Below are positions 33,796-42,308 of a stretch of DNA of 64,000 nt, piece by piece. The notes under the pieces were generated by a model that was not told the origin of the DNA, did not search any database, and was given only the letters and a program-made list of their open reading frames with translations. The position numbers were made by a program, and so were the translations under genes. Origin of the DNA: JADLBR01 sp964651705 (GTDB taxonomy: Bacteria; Verrucomicrobiota; Verrucomicrobiia; JADLBR01); assembly GCA_964651705.1 (NCBI GenBank), contig CAZYWZ010000019.1:1-64000 (forward strand), written 5' to 3'. The first letter of the stretch is position 1; each line of letters opens with the position of its first letter.

Positions 33796-34815
33796 ATGCG
33801 AATTCTGAAAACGCTCGCACCCCTCCCGGCCCTCCTCGCCTTCACCCTCTCCCTGGCCGCCAGTGACGCCCGATGGTTTCAAGACATGGATGCCGCCAAG
33901 ACCTCCGCGGCAAAGGGGAAATTGGATCTCTTGCTCGACTTCACCGGTTCCGACTGGTGCGGGTGGTGCATCCGCCTCGAGCAGGAGGTCTTCTCCCAAG
34001 AGGCCTTTCAGGACGCCGCACCAAAGGATTTCGTCCTGGTCAAGATCGACTTCCCGAGGGATCAGACCTCCATCACCCCCGCCATCCGCGCCCAGAACGA
34101 AAGGCTCTCCCAGCAATACGGGATCGAGGGTTATCCGACGATCATCCTGGCCGACGCCGAAGGACGCCCGTACGCCCAGACCGGATATCAGGAGGGGGGG
34201 CCAGAAGCCTACGTCGCCCACCTTCGGGATCTGCGACAGAGGCGCGTCGCCCGCGATGCCGCCTTCGCCAAGGCACAGTCTGCCCAGGGCATGGACCGGG
34301 CGCGCCTGCTGGCCGAGGGCCTCGGCCCCATCGCCCCGCCCATGCAGGTCGCCTTCTACGGCCCCGAGCTCGACGCGATCGCCGCGATCGACACCGCCGA
34401 TACCCTAGGCTTCAAGCGTGGCCTCGCGGATGCCCGCGAGGCCCACGGCGCACGCCGCGCCACCCTCGCGCTCCAAGAGAAGTTCGAGCGCATCGCCGGC
34501 CCCCTCATGGAGAAGGTCGGCCCCATGATCACCGGAGACAAGACCGCCGCCGCCCTCGACGAAATCGATGCCTGGCTCAAAGAGCACGCCGATGCCGAGA
34601 GCCTCATCCGCCAGCAGGTCGCCTACCTGAAGGTCAAGATCCACGGGCGCGAGGAGAATCACGCGGCCGCCCTCGCCGCGCTCGACGATGTCATCGCCAT
34701 CGACGAGAAAACCGAGTTCGCCGCCATGCTCCAGGTCAAATTGCGGCCCGCCATACAGGACGCCGTGGAGAAGGCCAAACAGGGCGCCGATTCCGGCGCC
34801 CAGATGGCCCAATAG
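33796..34815 (+). CDS. Exported thioredoxin-like protein
   Basis: 339 residues from ATG 33796, chosen for its signal peptide (MRILKTLAPLPALLAFTLSLAAS, split as MRILKTLAPLPALL and AFTLSLAAS). The thioredoxin-like domain (about 25-150) has the active-site SDWCGWCIRLEQEVF, a CxxC pair, the cis-proline strand GYPTIILADAEG and an inserted charged stretch. The C-terminal ~190 residues are helical, with TPR-like content (AALAALDDVIAIDEK), and have no recognised domain. Likely a periplasmic thiol reductase or chaperone. It is 193 bp after the GH43 gene and convergent with a sulfatase gene. Confidence 0.85.
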   Translation: MRILKTLAPLPALLAFTLSLAASDARWFQDMDAAKTSAAKGKLDLLLDFTGSDWCGWCIRLEQEVFSQEAFQDAAPKDFVLVKIDFPRDQTSITPAIRAQNERLSQQYGIEGYPTIILADAEGRPYAQTGYQEGGPEAYVAHLRDLRQRRVARDAAFAKAQSAQGMDRARLLAEGLGPIAPPMQVAFYGPELDAIAAIDTADTLGFKRGLADAREAHGARRATLALQEKFERIAGPLMEKVGPMITGDKTAAALDEIDAWLKEHADAESLIRQQVAYLKVKIHGREENHAAALAALDDVIAIDEKTEFAAMLQVKLRPAIQDAVEKAKQGADSGAQMAQ

Positions 34816-34844
34816 ACCCACCGGCCCTGCCGGCCCCGCACCAA

Positions 34845-36194
34845 TCAGTCCCGCGCCATGGCGTCTCGGTCCGCCGCAGAGATCTCGTCGAGCTTCCGGC
34901 GCAGTTCCTCGAGTTTGCGGGGCATTTCCGCCGCGAGATCCTTTCGCTCACCGGGATCATCGGCCAGGTTGTAGAGTTCTATCTTGGCCGTGCCGCCCGC
35001 GCCCCGCGCGAGCAACTTCCATTCACCTTCCTGCACGGCCCGCGCGCGAAAGCCGGGGCTGGCCCAATAAAGGACCCGCCTCCCGATGGTCCCCGCCCCA
35101 GAGATCAACGGCCAAATATCCCTCCCGTCCCACCGAAGATCCTCCCTGGGAGCGCACCCCGCCAGCCCGCAGAGAGTGGGCATCCAATCAACGATGTGGA
35201 CGGGTGTCTCAATTCGGCCGGGCGGTAGTCGGCCGGGCCAACTCGCGACCGTCGGAACCCGGATTCCTCCCTCGTAGAGATCGCCCTTCTGGCCCCTGAG
35301 CGGCCGATTGTCTCCCGTCAGACGGCCCATGGGGTAGTTGTCTGCCGGATACTTCGTGTCGTTGTTCTCGGCGGTGCTGCCGCCATTGTCGCTGGTGAAT
35401 ACGATCAGGGTGCGCTCACGTTTGCCCGCCCGCTCGACCGCCGCGATGATCCGGCCCACGGCATCATCCAGATGCATGACACATGCCGCGTAGTGCCGCT
35501 CCACATCCCCAGAAATGCTCCCCGGCACGCGATCCAGCCACTCGGGAGGCTCTTTGATCGGCAGATGGACTGCCGTGAAAGGCACGTAGAGGAAAAACGG
35601 CCGATCACCCCGGCCCTCGATCCATCGGATTGCCTCTTGCGCGATAAGGTCGGTGACATGCCCAGGCTCCTCGATCAACTCACCATCGCGGTGCCAGGTC
35701 ACGCTAAATCCTCCCAGCTTGTAACGATGGTCCCAGGGCCCGACCCCGCCAGCGAGAGAACCGTACGAATGATCAAAGCCGAAATGATTCGGCCCCCACT
35801 CTGGCTTGGAACCGAGATGCCACTTCCCCGTAATGCACGTCTCGTAACCCGCCGACTTGAGCGCCCGCGGCAACGTCACCGTGTCCCAGGGCAACGCGCG
35901 CTCGTTCTGCGGGTTGGTGACCCCAAATCGACTCCAGAACCGACCCGTCATCAACCCGGCCCGGGTGGGACTGCACACTGGCGCGACATAATGCCGCACC
36001 AGTTCCACCCCGTCGCTCGCGAGCCGATCCAGATTCGGGGTCGGCACATTGCCCCCATGGAAAGCCACGTCCGCCCAACCCAGATCGTCCGCCATCATGA
36101 AGACAACGTTTGGAGTTGGGTTCTCGGCCACCGTCACGCCTGCGGAATTCACGAGGATCGCAAACCCCAAAATAAGGAATCGCCGCCAGGCCAT
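34845..36194 (-). CDS. Secreted sulfatase (arylsulfatase A-like)
   Basis: 449 residues with a signal peptide (about 1-23). Sulfatase motifs: NVVFMMADDLGWADV metal site, formylglycine site CSPTRAGLMTG (Cys74), YETCITGKWHLG, and FTSDNGGS. Its length and layout differ from the 535-residue sulfatase at 4884, so the two probably act on different substrates. It is divergent from a GH51-like gene with only 42 bp between starts, which suggests shared control of both in degrading a sulfated, arabinose-rich glycan. Confidence 0.93.
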   Translation of the reverse strand: MAWRRFLILGFAILVNSAGVTVAENPTPNVVFMMADDLGWADVAFHGGNVPTPNLDRLASDGVELVRHYVAPVCSPTRAGLMTGRFWSRFGVTNPQNERALPWDTVTLPRALKSAGYETCITGKWHLGSKPEWGPNHFGFDHSYGSLAGGVGPWDHRYKLGGFSVTWHRDGELIEEPGHVTDLIAQEAIRWIEGRGDRPFFLYVPFTAVHLPIKEPPEWLDRVPGSISGDVERHYAACVMHLDDAVGRIIAAVERAGKRERTLIVFTSDNGGSTAENNDTKYPADNYPMGRLTGDNRPLRGQKGDLYEGGIRVPTVASWPGRLPPGRIETPVHIVDWMPTLCGLAGCAPREDLRWDGRDIWPLISGAGTIGRRVLYWASPGFRARAVQEGEWKLLARGAGGTAKIELYNLADDPGERKDLAAEMPRKLEELRRKLDEISAADRDAMARD

Positions 36195-36236
36195 GGCCGT
36201 TCTTGTAAACAGATCGCCCGCCTATACAAGGGTGCG

Positions 36237-38150
36237 ATGCGCTATCTCTTGCTGGCCGCAACGATCCTGCCGCTCGCACCCCCCCTTGCTGCGGATTTGC
36301 CCAACCGGCTGCTGAACGGCGATTTCGAAGCGGGCATCAAGCCGTGGCGAGCCCAAGGCCCGCCAGGCGCATTCTCGCAAGGAAACGCGACCGGATCCCG
36401 CGGAGGGGGTCACGTGGTTTTCTCGGCACCGCCCGGCGCCAACAGTTCCCACCTCGATCAGGACGTCTTGCTTCCCACCAACGCGGTCTACGAGGCCTCC
36501 GTCAGCGCCATGGCCGAAGGCCAGGGCCTCCGGCCGGGGCTGCGGGTCGCGAACTCGCAATGGCAGACGCTGGCCCATGCCGAAACCACGGCCGATGGGA
36601 AGTGGGCCACGCTCAGGGTTGTATTCGAACCGCCCCCCGACGGTCGCGTCAAAATCCAACTCTTCGGCGCCGGCCGAGAAAACCGCGGCGCCTTCGCCGG
36701 GCGGGCCATGTTCGACGGCGCCACCCTCCTCCCCCTCTCCCCGGAGCGCGCCCGCGCCGCCCTCACCGCCACCATAACGGTCCACCCCGATCGGCCGGGC
36801 CACCGAATCGACCCCCGTTTCTTCGGGGTGAACACCCTCTTTTGGATCGAGGACGACGCCTCGCGCGCGGACGGGCAAATCACCGCGGCGCTCAAGGGTT
36901 TGCCCTGTGGCCTGATGCGCTTCCCCGGAGGAGAGGTCGCCGACAATTTCCACTGGCGATCTAATACCCTCGATAACACCAAGGACTTCCCGTTCAAGGA
37001 TGGCCCCGACAAGCTGGGCTTCGACGAGTTCATCGCGTGGCGCGACCAGATCGGCGCCGAGGCCATCTGTGTCGTCAATCTCGAATCGGGATTCCTGAGA
37101 GGCGACTTGGACTCCGCGATCCGCGAGGCCGCCGATTGGGTGCGCTACAGCAATGTCGAAAAAGGTTGCGCGGTCCGGTACTGGGAGATCGGAAACGAAT
37201 CGGACTTGGCCGGCACCCGTCACCCCCTCCGGGCCGAAGAATACGCCCGCGCCGTGGCCCGTTTCTCCACCGCCATGAAAGCGGTGGACCCATCGATCCT
37301 CGTCGGGGCCCTCGGGCCATTCGGCCCAGACCACACCGCCTTCCTGGACAACCTGACGCCCGATGGCTTGGCTCAGGCCCGCGCCGCGCCGCGCGCACAG
37401 CTGAAGCAGAAGGACCGCCCTTTTGCAAAGCGCCCCTCCCCCGGCCCCGCCTGGTGGCCCACGGTCTGCGACATCGCCGGAGGCCACTTCGACTTCGCCA
37501 TCATCCATCGGTATGATCCCACGCGTGCCCGATTCGGTGTCGGACCTGCGACCCCCGTCCGCCCGGGAGAACATGTCAAAGAACTCGACGCCTTCCTCGC
37601 CAAGCGTCTCGGCAGAGGGATTCCCATCGCGCTCACGGAGTGGAACGCCAACAAGACCGCCGTCCTTTCGCCCGCCGAGCACGGCGTCACCATCGCCGAG
37701 ATGGCGATGAGCTACCTTGACGCAGGAGTGGACCTGGCCAACTACTGGCCGATGCGGTACCCCTCCGTCGGCAAGTCCGGCTACCGCGAGATGCTCGATT
37801 CGACGACCAACGAGCCGCGCCCCGCCTATCACGCGCTCCGCCTTTTGGGCGCGCGCGCCGGTCACCGGGTCTTGGCCACCGAGTGCGCCTCGCTGGCCGT
37901 GGCCGCCCTCGCGTGCGCCAACCCCGCCCGCGACGAAATCACGGTCTTCGCCGCCAACCGATACTCTCACCACCCGATCCCCCTGCGAATCGATGCGCGC
38001 GGTTTCCGGCCCATCGAGGCCATCGCCCTCGTCCCTGCCACCTCCGCCGCGCACGCCGCGATCCTCCCTCTCTCTGTCACCCCACGCGACGCAGGTTGGT
38101 CGACCGACCTCCCTCCGCTCGCCTTCGCCAGAATCACCCTGCGGGAGTGA
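36237..38150 (+). CDS. Alpha-L-arabinofuranosidase-like glycosidase (GH51-like) with N-terminal carbohydrate-binding domain
   Basis: 637 residues with a signal peptide (1-19). A jelly-roll CBM-like domain covers about 24-166 (LLNGDFEAGIKPWR, AMFDGATLLPLS). A (beta/alpha)8 barrel follows: LMRFPGGEVADNFHW, the acid/base Glu321 in YWEIGNESDLAG, and the nucleophile Glu468 in IPIALTEWNANK. A C-terminal beta domain completes the GH51 pattern. It should release arabinose or a related sugar. It shares a 42-bp divergent gap with a sulfatase gene. Assignment to GH51 rather than another clan A family is moderate. Confidence 0.82.
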   Translation: MRYLLLAATILPLAPPLAADLPNRLLNGDFEAGIKPWRAQGPPGAFSQGNATGSRGGGHVVFSAPPGANSSHLDQDVLLPTNAVYEASVSAMAEGQGLRPGLRVANSQWQTLAHAETTADGKWATLRVVFEPPPDGRVKIQLFGAGRENRGAFAGRAMFDGATLLPLSPERARAALTATITVHPDRPGHRIDPRFFGVNTLFWIEDDASRADGQITAALKGLPCGLMRFPGGEVADNFHWRSNTLDNTKDFPFKDGPDKLGFDEFIAWRDQIGAEAICVVNLESGFLRGDLDSAIREAADWVRYSNVEKGCAVRYWEIGNESDLAGTRHPLRAEEYARAVARFSTAMKAVDPSILVGALGPFGPDHTAFLDNLTPDGLAQARAAPRAQLKQKDRPFAKRPSPGPAWWPTVCDIAGGHFDFAIIHRYDPTRARFGVGPATPVRPGEHVKELDAFLAKRLGRGIPIALTEWNANKTAVLSPAEHGVTIAEMAMSYLDAGVDLANYWPMRYPSVGKSGYREMLDSTTNEPRPAYHALRLLGARAGHRVLATECASLAVAALACANPARDEITVFAANRYSHHPIPLRIDARGFRPIEAIALVPATSAAHAAILPLSVTPRDAGWSTDLPPLAFARITLRE

Positions 38151-38178
38151 ATTGCCGGCGAGCTTCGCCGTCGGCGCG

Positions 38179-38295
38179 CGGACGCGCCGCATCACTCCTT
38201 TGGAACCTCGGCAGCCGCTGCCGCCTGGCACAGGCGACCCACAGATTCTGTAGGGCATCTCTGAGAGAGGCGCCAACCGAGGGTGAAGCTTCAAG
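38179..38295 (+). repeat. Repeat family A, copy 3
   Basis: The module GCGCCGCATCACTCCTTTGG opens the element. GCCGCCTGGCACAGGCGAC (38216-38234), CAGATTCTGTAGGGC and a degenerate CATCTCTGAGAGAGGCGCC follow, then GTGAAGCTTCAAGTCAG. The second hairpin is weakly kept. It lies between convergent genes, just before hairpin F3. Confidence 0.65.
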
Positions 38296-38299
38296 TCAG

Positions 38300-38328
38300 G
38301 AATCCGCCGGACTTTGTCCGGCCGATTC
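38300..38328. terminator. Family F hairpin between convergent genes, copy 3
   Basis: GAATC-C-GCCGGAC-TTT-GTCCGGC-C-GATTC forms a 12-bp stem with one C-C mismatch and a TTT loop. It separates the arabinofuranosidase-like gene (stop 38150) from the convergent kinase gene (stop 38353). Confidence 0.65.
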
Positions 38329-38352
38329 CCCCGGCCCTTTCCCGCCCGAACC

Positions 38353-41300
38353 CTATGGGGTGGGCAGCGCCAGCACGCACCGAAATCCCACGATGTCCGA
38401 CCGCTCGCCGGGCTCCAGCCCACCCCGCCCGGCGGAGGCCGCATAGACACTCGACAGCCGCCACGCACCCCCGCGCACCACGCGCAAAACGTTGCCCGCC
38501 CGGATCGCGGCCATCGCCTTTTCATCCCCATCTGGCAGCGGATGACCCCCGCCGGCCAGATGGAGCCGATAGGTCTCCTCGGTCAGCCAATCCTGCACCC
38601 ACTCGCGCACGTTGCCCCCCATGTCGTAGAGCCCATGCCGGTTCGCCTTGTAATACCCGACCGGCGCGGTTCGCGGATGATCATCCTCGAACCCCCGCCT
38701 CTTGACCTTCGCATCCTTCCCCAGGATCGCCTGCACCTCGTCGCCGGCAAGATTCTCAACGCGGCCCGGGGGAGGAACCTCGTCGCCCCAGGGGAACTTC
38801 TCCTTGCCCACCGCCGCGTCCCACTCGGCATCGGTCGGCAACCGATATTCGAGCCCTTCCCTCTTCGATAGCCACGCGCAAAACGCCACGGCGTCCTCCC
38901 AACTCACCATCACCACCGGATGGTCCGGACCCTGCTCAAACGGCGCCGTCCCCGTCCATGCATATCCCGCGTCCTTCACGAACGCATCGAAGTCCTGCAC
39001 CCGCGTCTCCCACACGCTGAACAAAACCCCTACCCCCTTGACCGGCACGAACTTCATCCCGAGAGAATTCTCGAACGGCTTGTCCCGCGTGGCGGCGGCC
39101 AGCGTCGCCGTCACGATAGGCGAGAGCGACACCGGTTTGACCGGCGCGATGGCATCGCCCTCCGACCCCGGCACCTCGCCCTTCTCGATCTTGGTCGCGA
39201 GCTCCCGCACCTTGAGCGCCGCCTCCAGCCTCGCCGCACGCGTCAGCCTCAACTCGATCAAACGCAGCGCCGGCGCGGCCCTGCCGATCTCCCTCTTCAC
39301 CGCAGCCTCCGTCCGGCTCGCGATGAAACCCAGATCCCGGTCCACGAAGTAGCGCAGGTTATGGAATTCCGAAGGCATGCGCGCCGAGCTCTCCGGTTTC
39401 GGGGTGGCCTGCCCGGCGGCCCATGCTTCCCGTTCCCGCCGCACCGCGAGCGCACCGTCCAGGTCGCCGCGCGCCGCCACCCGCTTCTCCAACTCCTCCA
39501 ACTCCGCGACATACTTGGCGATCCGGTCGGCAGAGGATTGCCTGCCCGAGGCATGGGACTCGCGCAGTGGCGCGACGATCGCATCGACCTCGGCCTCCTC
39601 TTCCGGCGTTAGCGCATCCGGCGGCGCCACCGGTACCGGCTCCGCCACCATGTTCGTCCCACCCGGCACCACTGCCGGGGCCGCGTTCGACAGTCCCTCC
39701 ATCGGCGGGGCAGGCTCCCCCACGGATTCCCCCGGCGCCGGCGCTGCCTCAGCCACGCCAAATACCGAAGGCGCCACAATCGCGCAACGGAACCCCACCC
39801 CGACATCTCTCTCTTCGGGTTCGCCCATCAGTCGGTACGCCGAGGTCAGGGCCGCACCCGCCGAGAGGCGCCAGCCTCCCCCACGGATCACCCGCAGGAC
39901 GTCACCCTTGCCAATCGCCTGCAACAGGGTGGCCGAAAACCCCTCGTCTGGCGCGCCGCCCTGACGGTGCCTTTCCAGCACGGCATCCGTGTACCAGTCC
40001 TCGACCCACTCGCGCACGTTGCCCCCCATGTCGTAAATGCCCAGCCCGTTGGCGGCGCAGCTCCCGACCGGGGCGGTCCGCGGGTGCTCGTCGCGCCAAC
40101 CCGGAATCGCGCTCACGCGCGGATCCGAGGCGTCGCCCAAGACCGATTCTTCCCCGGCCAGATTCTCCGCGTCCGATGGCGGTGGCCAATCCGAACCCCA
40201 CGGGTATTTCCCCAACCCCACCGCCGCGTCCCACTCCCCGTCGGTCGGCAACCGGTACTCCAGACCCTCCTTCACCCCAAGCCACGAGCAGAACGCCTTC
40301 GCATCCACCCAGCTGATCCCGGCCACCGGGTGGTCGGGACCCTGCTCGAAGGGCGCCTTCCAAAGCCAGCGCCGCCCCGTCGCTTCTGCAAACGCCTGAA
40401 AATCGCGCACGCGCGTCTCCCAGACCGCCATCAGCACCCGCGTCCCCGGAACCGGCACGAATCTCATGCCCAACGAATTCACGAAGGGCTTCTCCCGGGT
40501 CGCCCCCGCCAGTTGCTCGGGGGACGCCAACGGCACCGCCGCTGGAGCCCCCGCCTCCTTCTTGACCTCGCCGGGTGACCCCGCCGTCCCGTGGGACACT
40601 GCCCCGTGCCCGCCCTTTTCCTTCACCGCCGGCTTCTCCGGCTTCCCGCGGGCCTCCCCCCCTATCTTAGATGCCTTCCGACCGTCCACCCCCCGCGGCA
40701 CATCCGACTTCCCCGCCGGCGCTGGCGGCTCCCCGGGCGGGATCTCCTGCGATACCCCGGTGCCCGCTTCGCCTCCCGGCCGCGTCGCAAAATACCCCGC
40801 CAGGGCCACCACCACAAAAATCGAGGCGCACGCCACCCATATCGGCCACGTCCGCTCCGGCTTCACGTAGACCTCGGCCCCATGTCCCGCCGGCGCCTCC
40901 GCCGCCGCGGCGATCACACCCGCCGTGATGCGCGAACTCGCCTTGTCCCGCTGCCGAACCACCGAATGGCAGTTCTCAAGCGCCTCCAGCAGTTCCTCGT
41001 GCGTCGTCGGCCGCTCGTTCGCCGACTTGCCCATCAGCCTCCGGATCAGATCCGAGAACGGCTGGCTCAGCGTCGGGTTGCGCATCCGCGGGCTCGGCAC
41101 GTGCTCGGTGAGCTGCTTGGTCAGGATCGCCCCCGCCGTCGTCCCGTCGTACGGCACCTGCCCCGTCGCCAGATGGAACAGCGTCGCCCCAAGGCTGTAG
41201 AAATCCGTCCGGTGGTCGATCCGCTTGTCACCCCGCGCCTGCTCGGGCGACATGTAGAGCGGCGTGCCCACGCTCGTGCCCGGCATCGTCAGCGCCACAT

Positions 41301-41826
41301 CCGAGGAGTCTATCTCGTGCATGTGCGCCAGGCCGAGATCCGCCAGCTTGATGACGCCCTTGCCCGTCAGCAGGAGGTTATCGGGCTTTACGTCCCGGTG
41401 GATCACCCCCGCCTCATGCGCCGCCTGCAGCGCCAGCGTCACCTCCCGCCCAATCTCGATGCACTCCAGCTCGGAAAATCGCTCCCCGCGCCTCAGGTAC
41501 GCCCCGAGGCTCAGGCCATCCACCAGCTCCATCACGTAGAAGTACGTCCCCTCCGCCTGCCCAAAGTCGTGCACCTGCACCAGATTCGGATGGTTGATCG
41601 CCGCCGCCGCCTTCGCCTCCCGCAAAAAGCGCGCCACCAGATCTCCGCGCGCCGCCAAAGTCGCGCTCATCGCCTTGAGGGCCACCGGGCGATCCAGTGC
41701 CACCTGCCGCGCCCGATACACCGTCCCCATCGAGCCGCGGCCTAGCGCCTTCTCGATCACGTACCCGCCCAGCCGCTTGCCTAGCAACGGATCCTGCGCC
41801 GGTTCTGCCTGCGGAGAGTCGCCCAT
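38353..41826 (-). CDS. Ser/Thr protein kinase with two FGE/SUMF1-like domains
   Basis: 1157 residues from ATG 41826. The cytosolic kinase domain (21-285) has P-loop LGRGSMGTVYRA, Lys51, catalytic HRDVKPDN (Asp145), DLG in place of DFG (163-165) and SPEQ. One membrane span lies at 328-347. Outside, a proline- and lysine-rich linker leads to FGE-like domain 1 (about 447-685), a helical linker (745-880) and FGE-like domain 2 (917-1155). Both keep YRLPTD and GGNVREW, but the C-terminal turns (RGGGWRLSAGAAL, RGGAWRLSSVYAA) lack the FGE catalytic cysteines. It reads as a membrane receptor kinase with external binding domains. Divergent from rpsA. Confidence 0.88.
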   Translation of the reverse strand: MGDSPQAEPAQDPLLGKRLGGYVIEKALGRGSMGTVYRARQVALDRPVALKAMSATLAARGDLVARFLREAKAAAAINHPNLVQVHDFGQAEGTYFYVMELVDGLSLGAYLRRGERFSELECIEIGREVTLALQAAHEAGVIHRDVKPDNLLLTGKGVIKLADLGLAHMHEIDSSDVALTMPGTSVGTPLYMSPEQARGDKRIDHRTDFYSLGATLFHLATGQVPYDGTTAGAILTKQLTEHVPSPRMRNPTLSQPFSDLIRRLMGKSANERPTTHEELLEALENCHSVVRQRDKASSRITAGVIAAAAEAPAGHGAEVYVKPERTWPIWVACASIFVVVALAGYFATRPGGEAGTGVSQEIPPGEPPAPAGKSDVPRGVDGRKASKIGGEARGKPEKPAVKEKGGHGAVSHGTAGSPGEVKKEAGAPAAVPLASPEQLAGATREKPFVNSLGMRFVPVPGTRVLMAVWETRVRDFQAFAEATGRRWLWKAPFEQGPDHPVAGISWVDAKAFCSWLGVKEGLEYRLPTDGEWDAAVGLGKYPWGSDWPPPSDAENLAGEESVLGDASDPRVSAIPGWRDEHPRTAPVGSCAANGLGIYDMGGNVREWVEDWYTDAVLERHRQGGAPDEGFSATLLQAIGKGDVLRVIRGGGWRLSAGAALTSAYRLMGEPEERDVGVGFRCAIVAPSVFGVAEAAPAPGESVGEPAPPMEGLSNAAPAVVPGGTNMVAEPVPVAPPDALTPEEEAEVDAIVAPLRESHASGRQSSADRIAKYVAELEELEKRVAARGDLDGALAVRREREAWAAGQATPKPESSARMPSEFHNLRYFVDRDLGFIASRTEAAVKREIGRAAPALRLIELRLTRAARLEAALKVRELATKIEKGEVPGSEGDAIAPVKPVSLSPIVTATLAAATRDKPFENSLGMKFVPVKGVGVLFSVWETRVQDFDAFVKDAGYAWTGTAPFEQGPDHPVVMVSWEDAVAFCAWLSKREGLEYRLPTDAEWDAAVGKEKFPWGDEVPPPGRVENLAGDEVQAILGKDAKVKRRGFEDDHPRTAPVGYYKANRHGLYDMGGNVREWVQDWLTEETYRLHLAGGGHPLPDGDEKAMAAIRAGNVLRVVRGGAWRLSSVYAASAGRGGLEPGERSDIVGFRCVLALPTP

Positions 41827-42308
41827 CGTCCTGATTCGCGTCAGGTTGCCAACCCCCCGCCCGACTTCAAAGACCAAAGTTTGAGGGCCGAAAGCGCCCC
41901 AAAATCTTTGCGTAAGGCTTTCTCCTCGATCGGCGCGCCCCCGACAAGCCGTATAGGATACGCGCACAGCATCCTGTCGCGTCTTGTAGGGCGCGGATTC
42001 CCATCCGCGCCGCGCACGGTCCCGCCGGTCGCACGCGGCGCGAACGGGATTTCGCGCCCCACATCCCCAGGCGTTGCGTCCTCGGATACTCGCTTACCCG
42101 AGGATCTGCGGCGCACGATTCCCCCTTGACTCCATCCCCGGTCCCCGCCATCCTGCCTTTTCGCCTCAAGGCGGCTCGCGAGCGTCCCCGGTGCGCCGGG
42201 CCCGAGGAAGCCCACCGGGTGGTGGGCCGGGTCCAACCGTGTGACACCCCGCGCCCGTGACCCGCCCGAACGCCGGCGACCTGCCGGACGAAAAGGCGAA
42301 CACCCCCT
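41827..42308. other. 482-bp divergent region upstream of rpsA and the kinase gene
   Basis: No gene is recognised. It holds a perfect 9-bp hairpin at 41990-42011 (GGCGCGGAT-TCCC-ATCCGCGCC) and a 7-bp hairpin at 42079-42104 (TCCTCGG and CCGAGGA). The stretch 42140-42290 is very GC-rich and could form further leader structure before rpsA. TTGACT near 42125 with CATCCT 17 bp on is only a weak promoter match. Confidence 0.45.

Noticed and set aside
36222..38531. Minus-strand open frame of over 760 codons under the GH51-like gene
   Set aside because: The plus-strand frame carries a signal peptide and catalytic glutamates; the opposite frame has no domain pattern.
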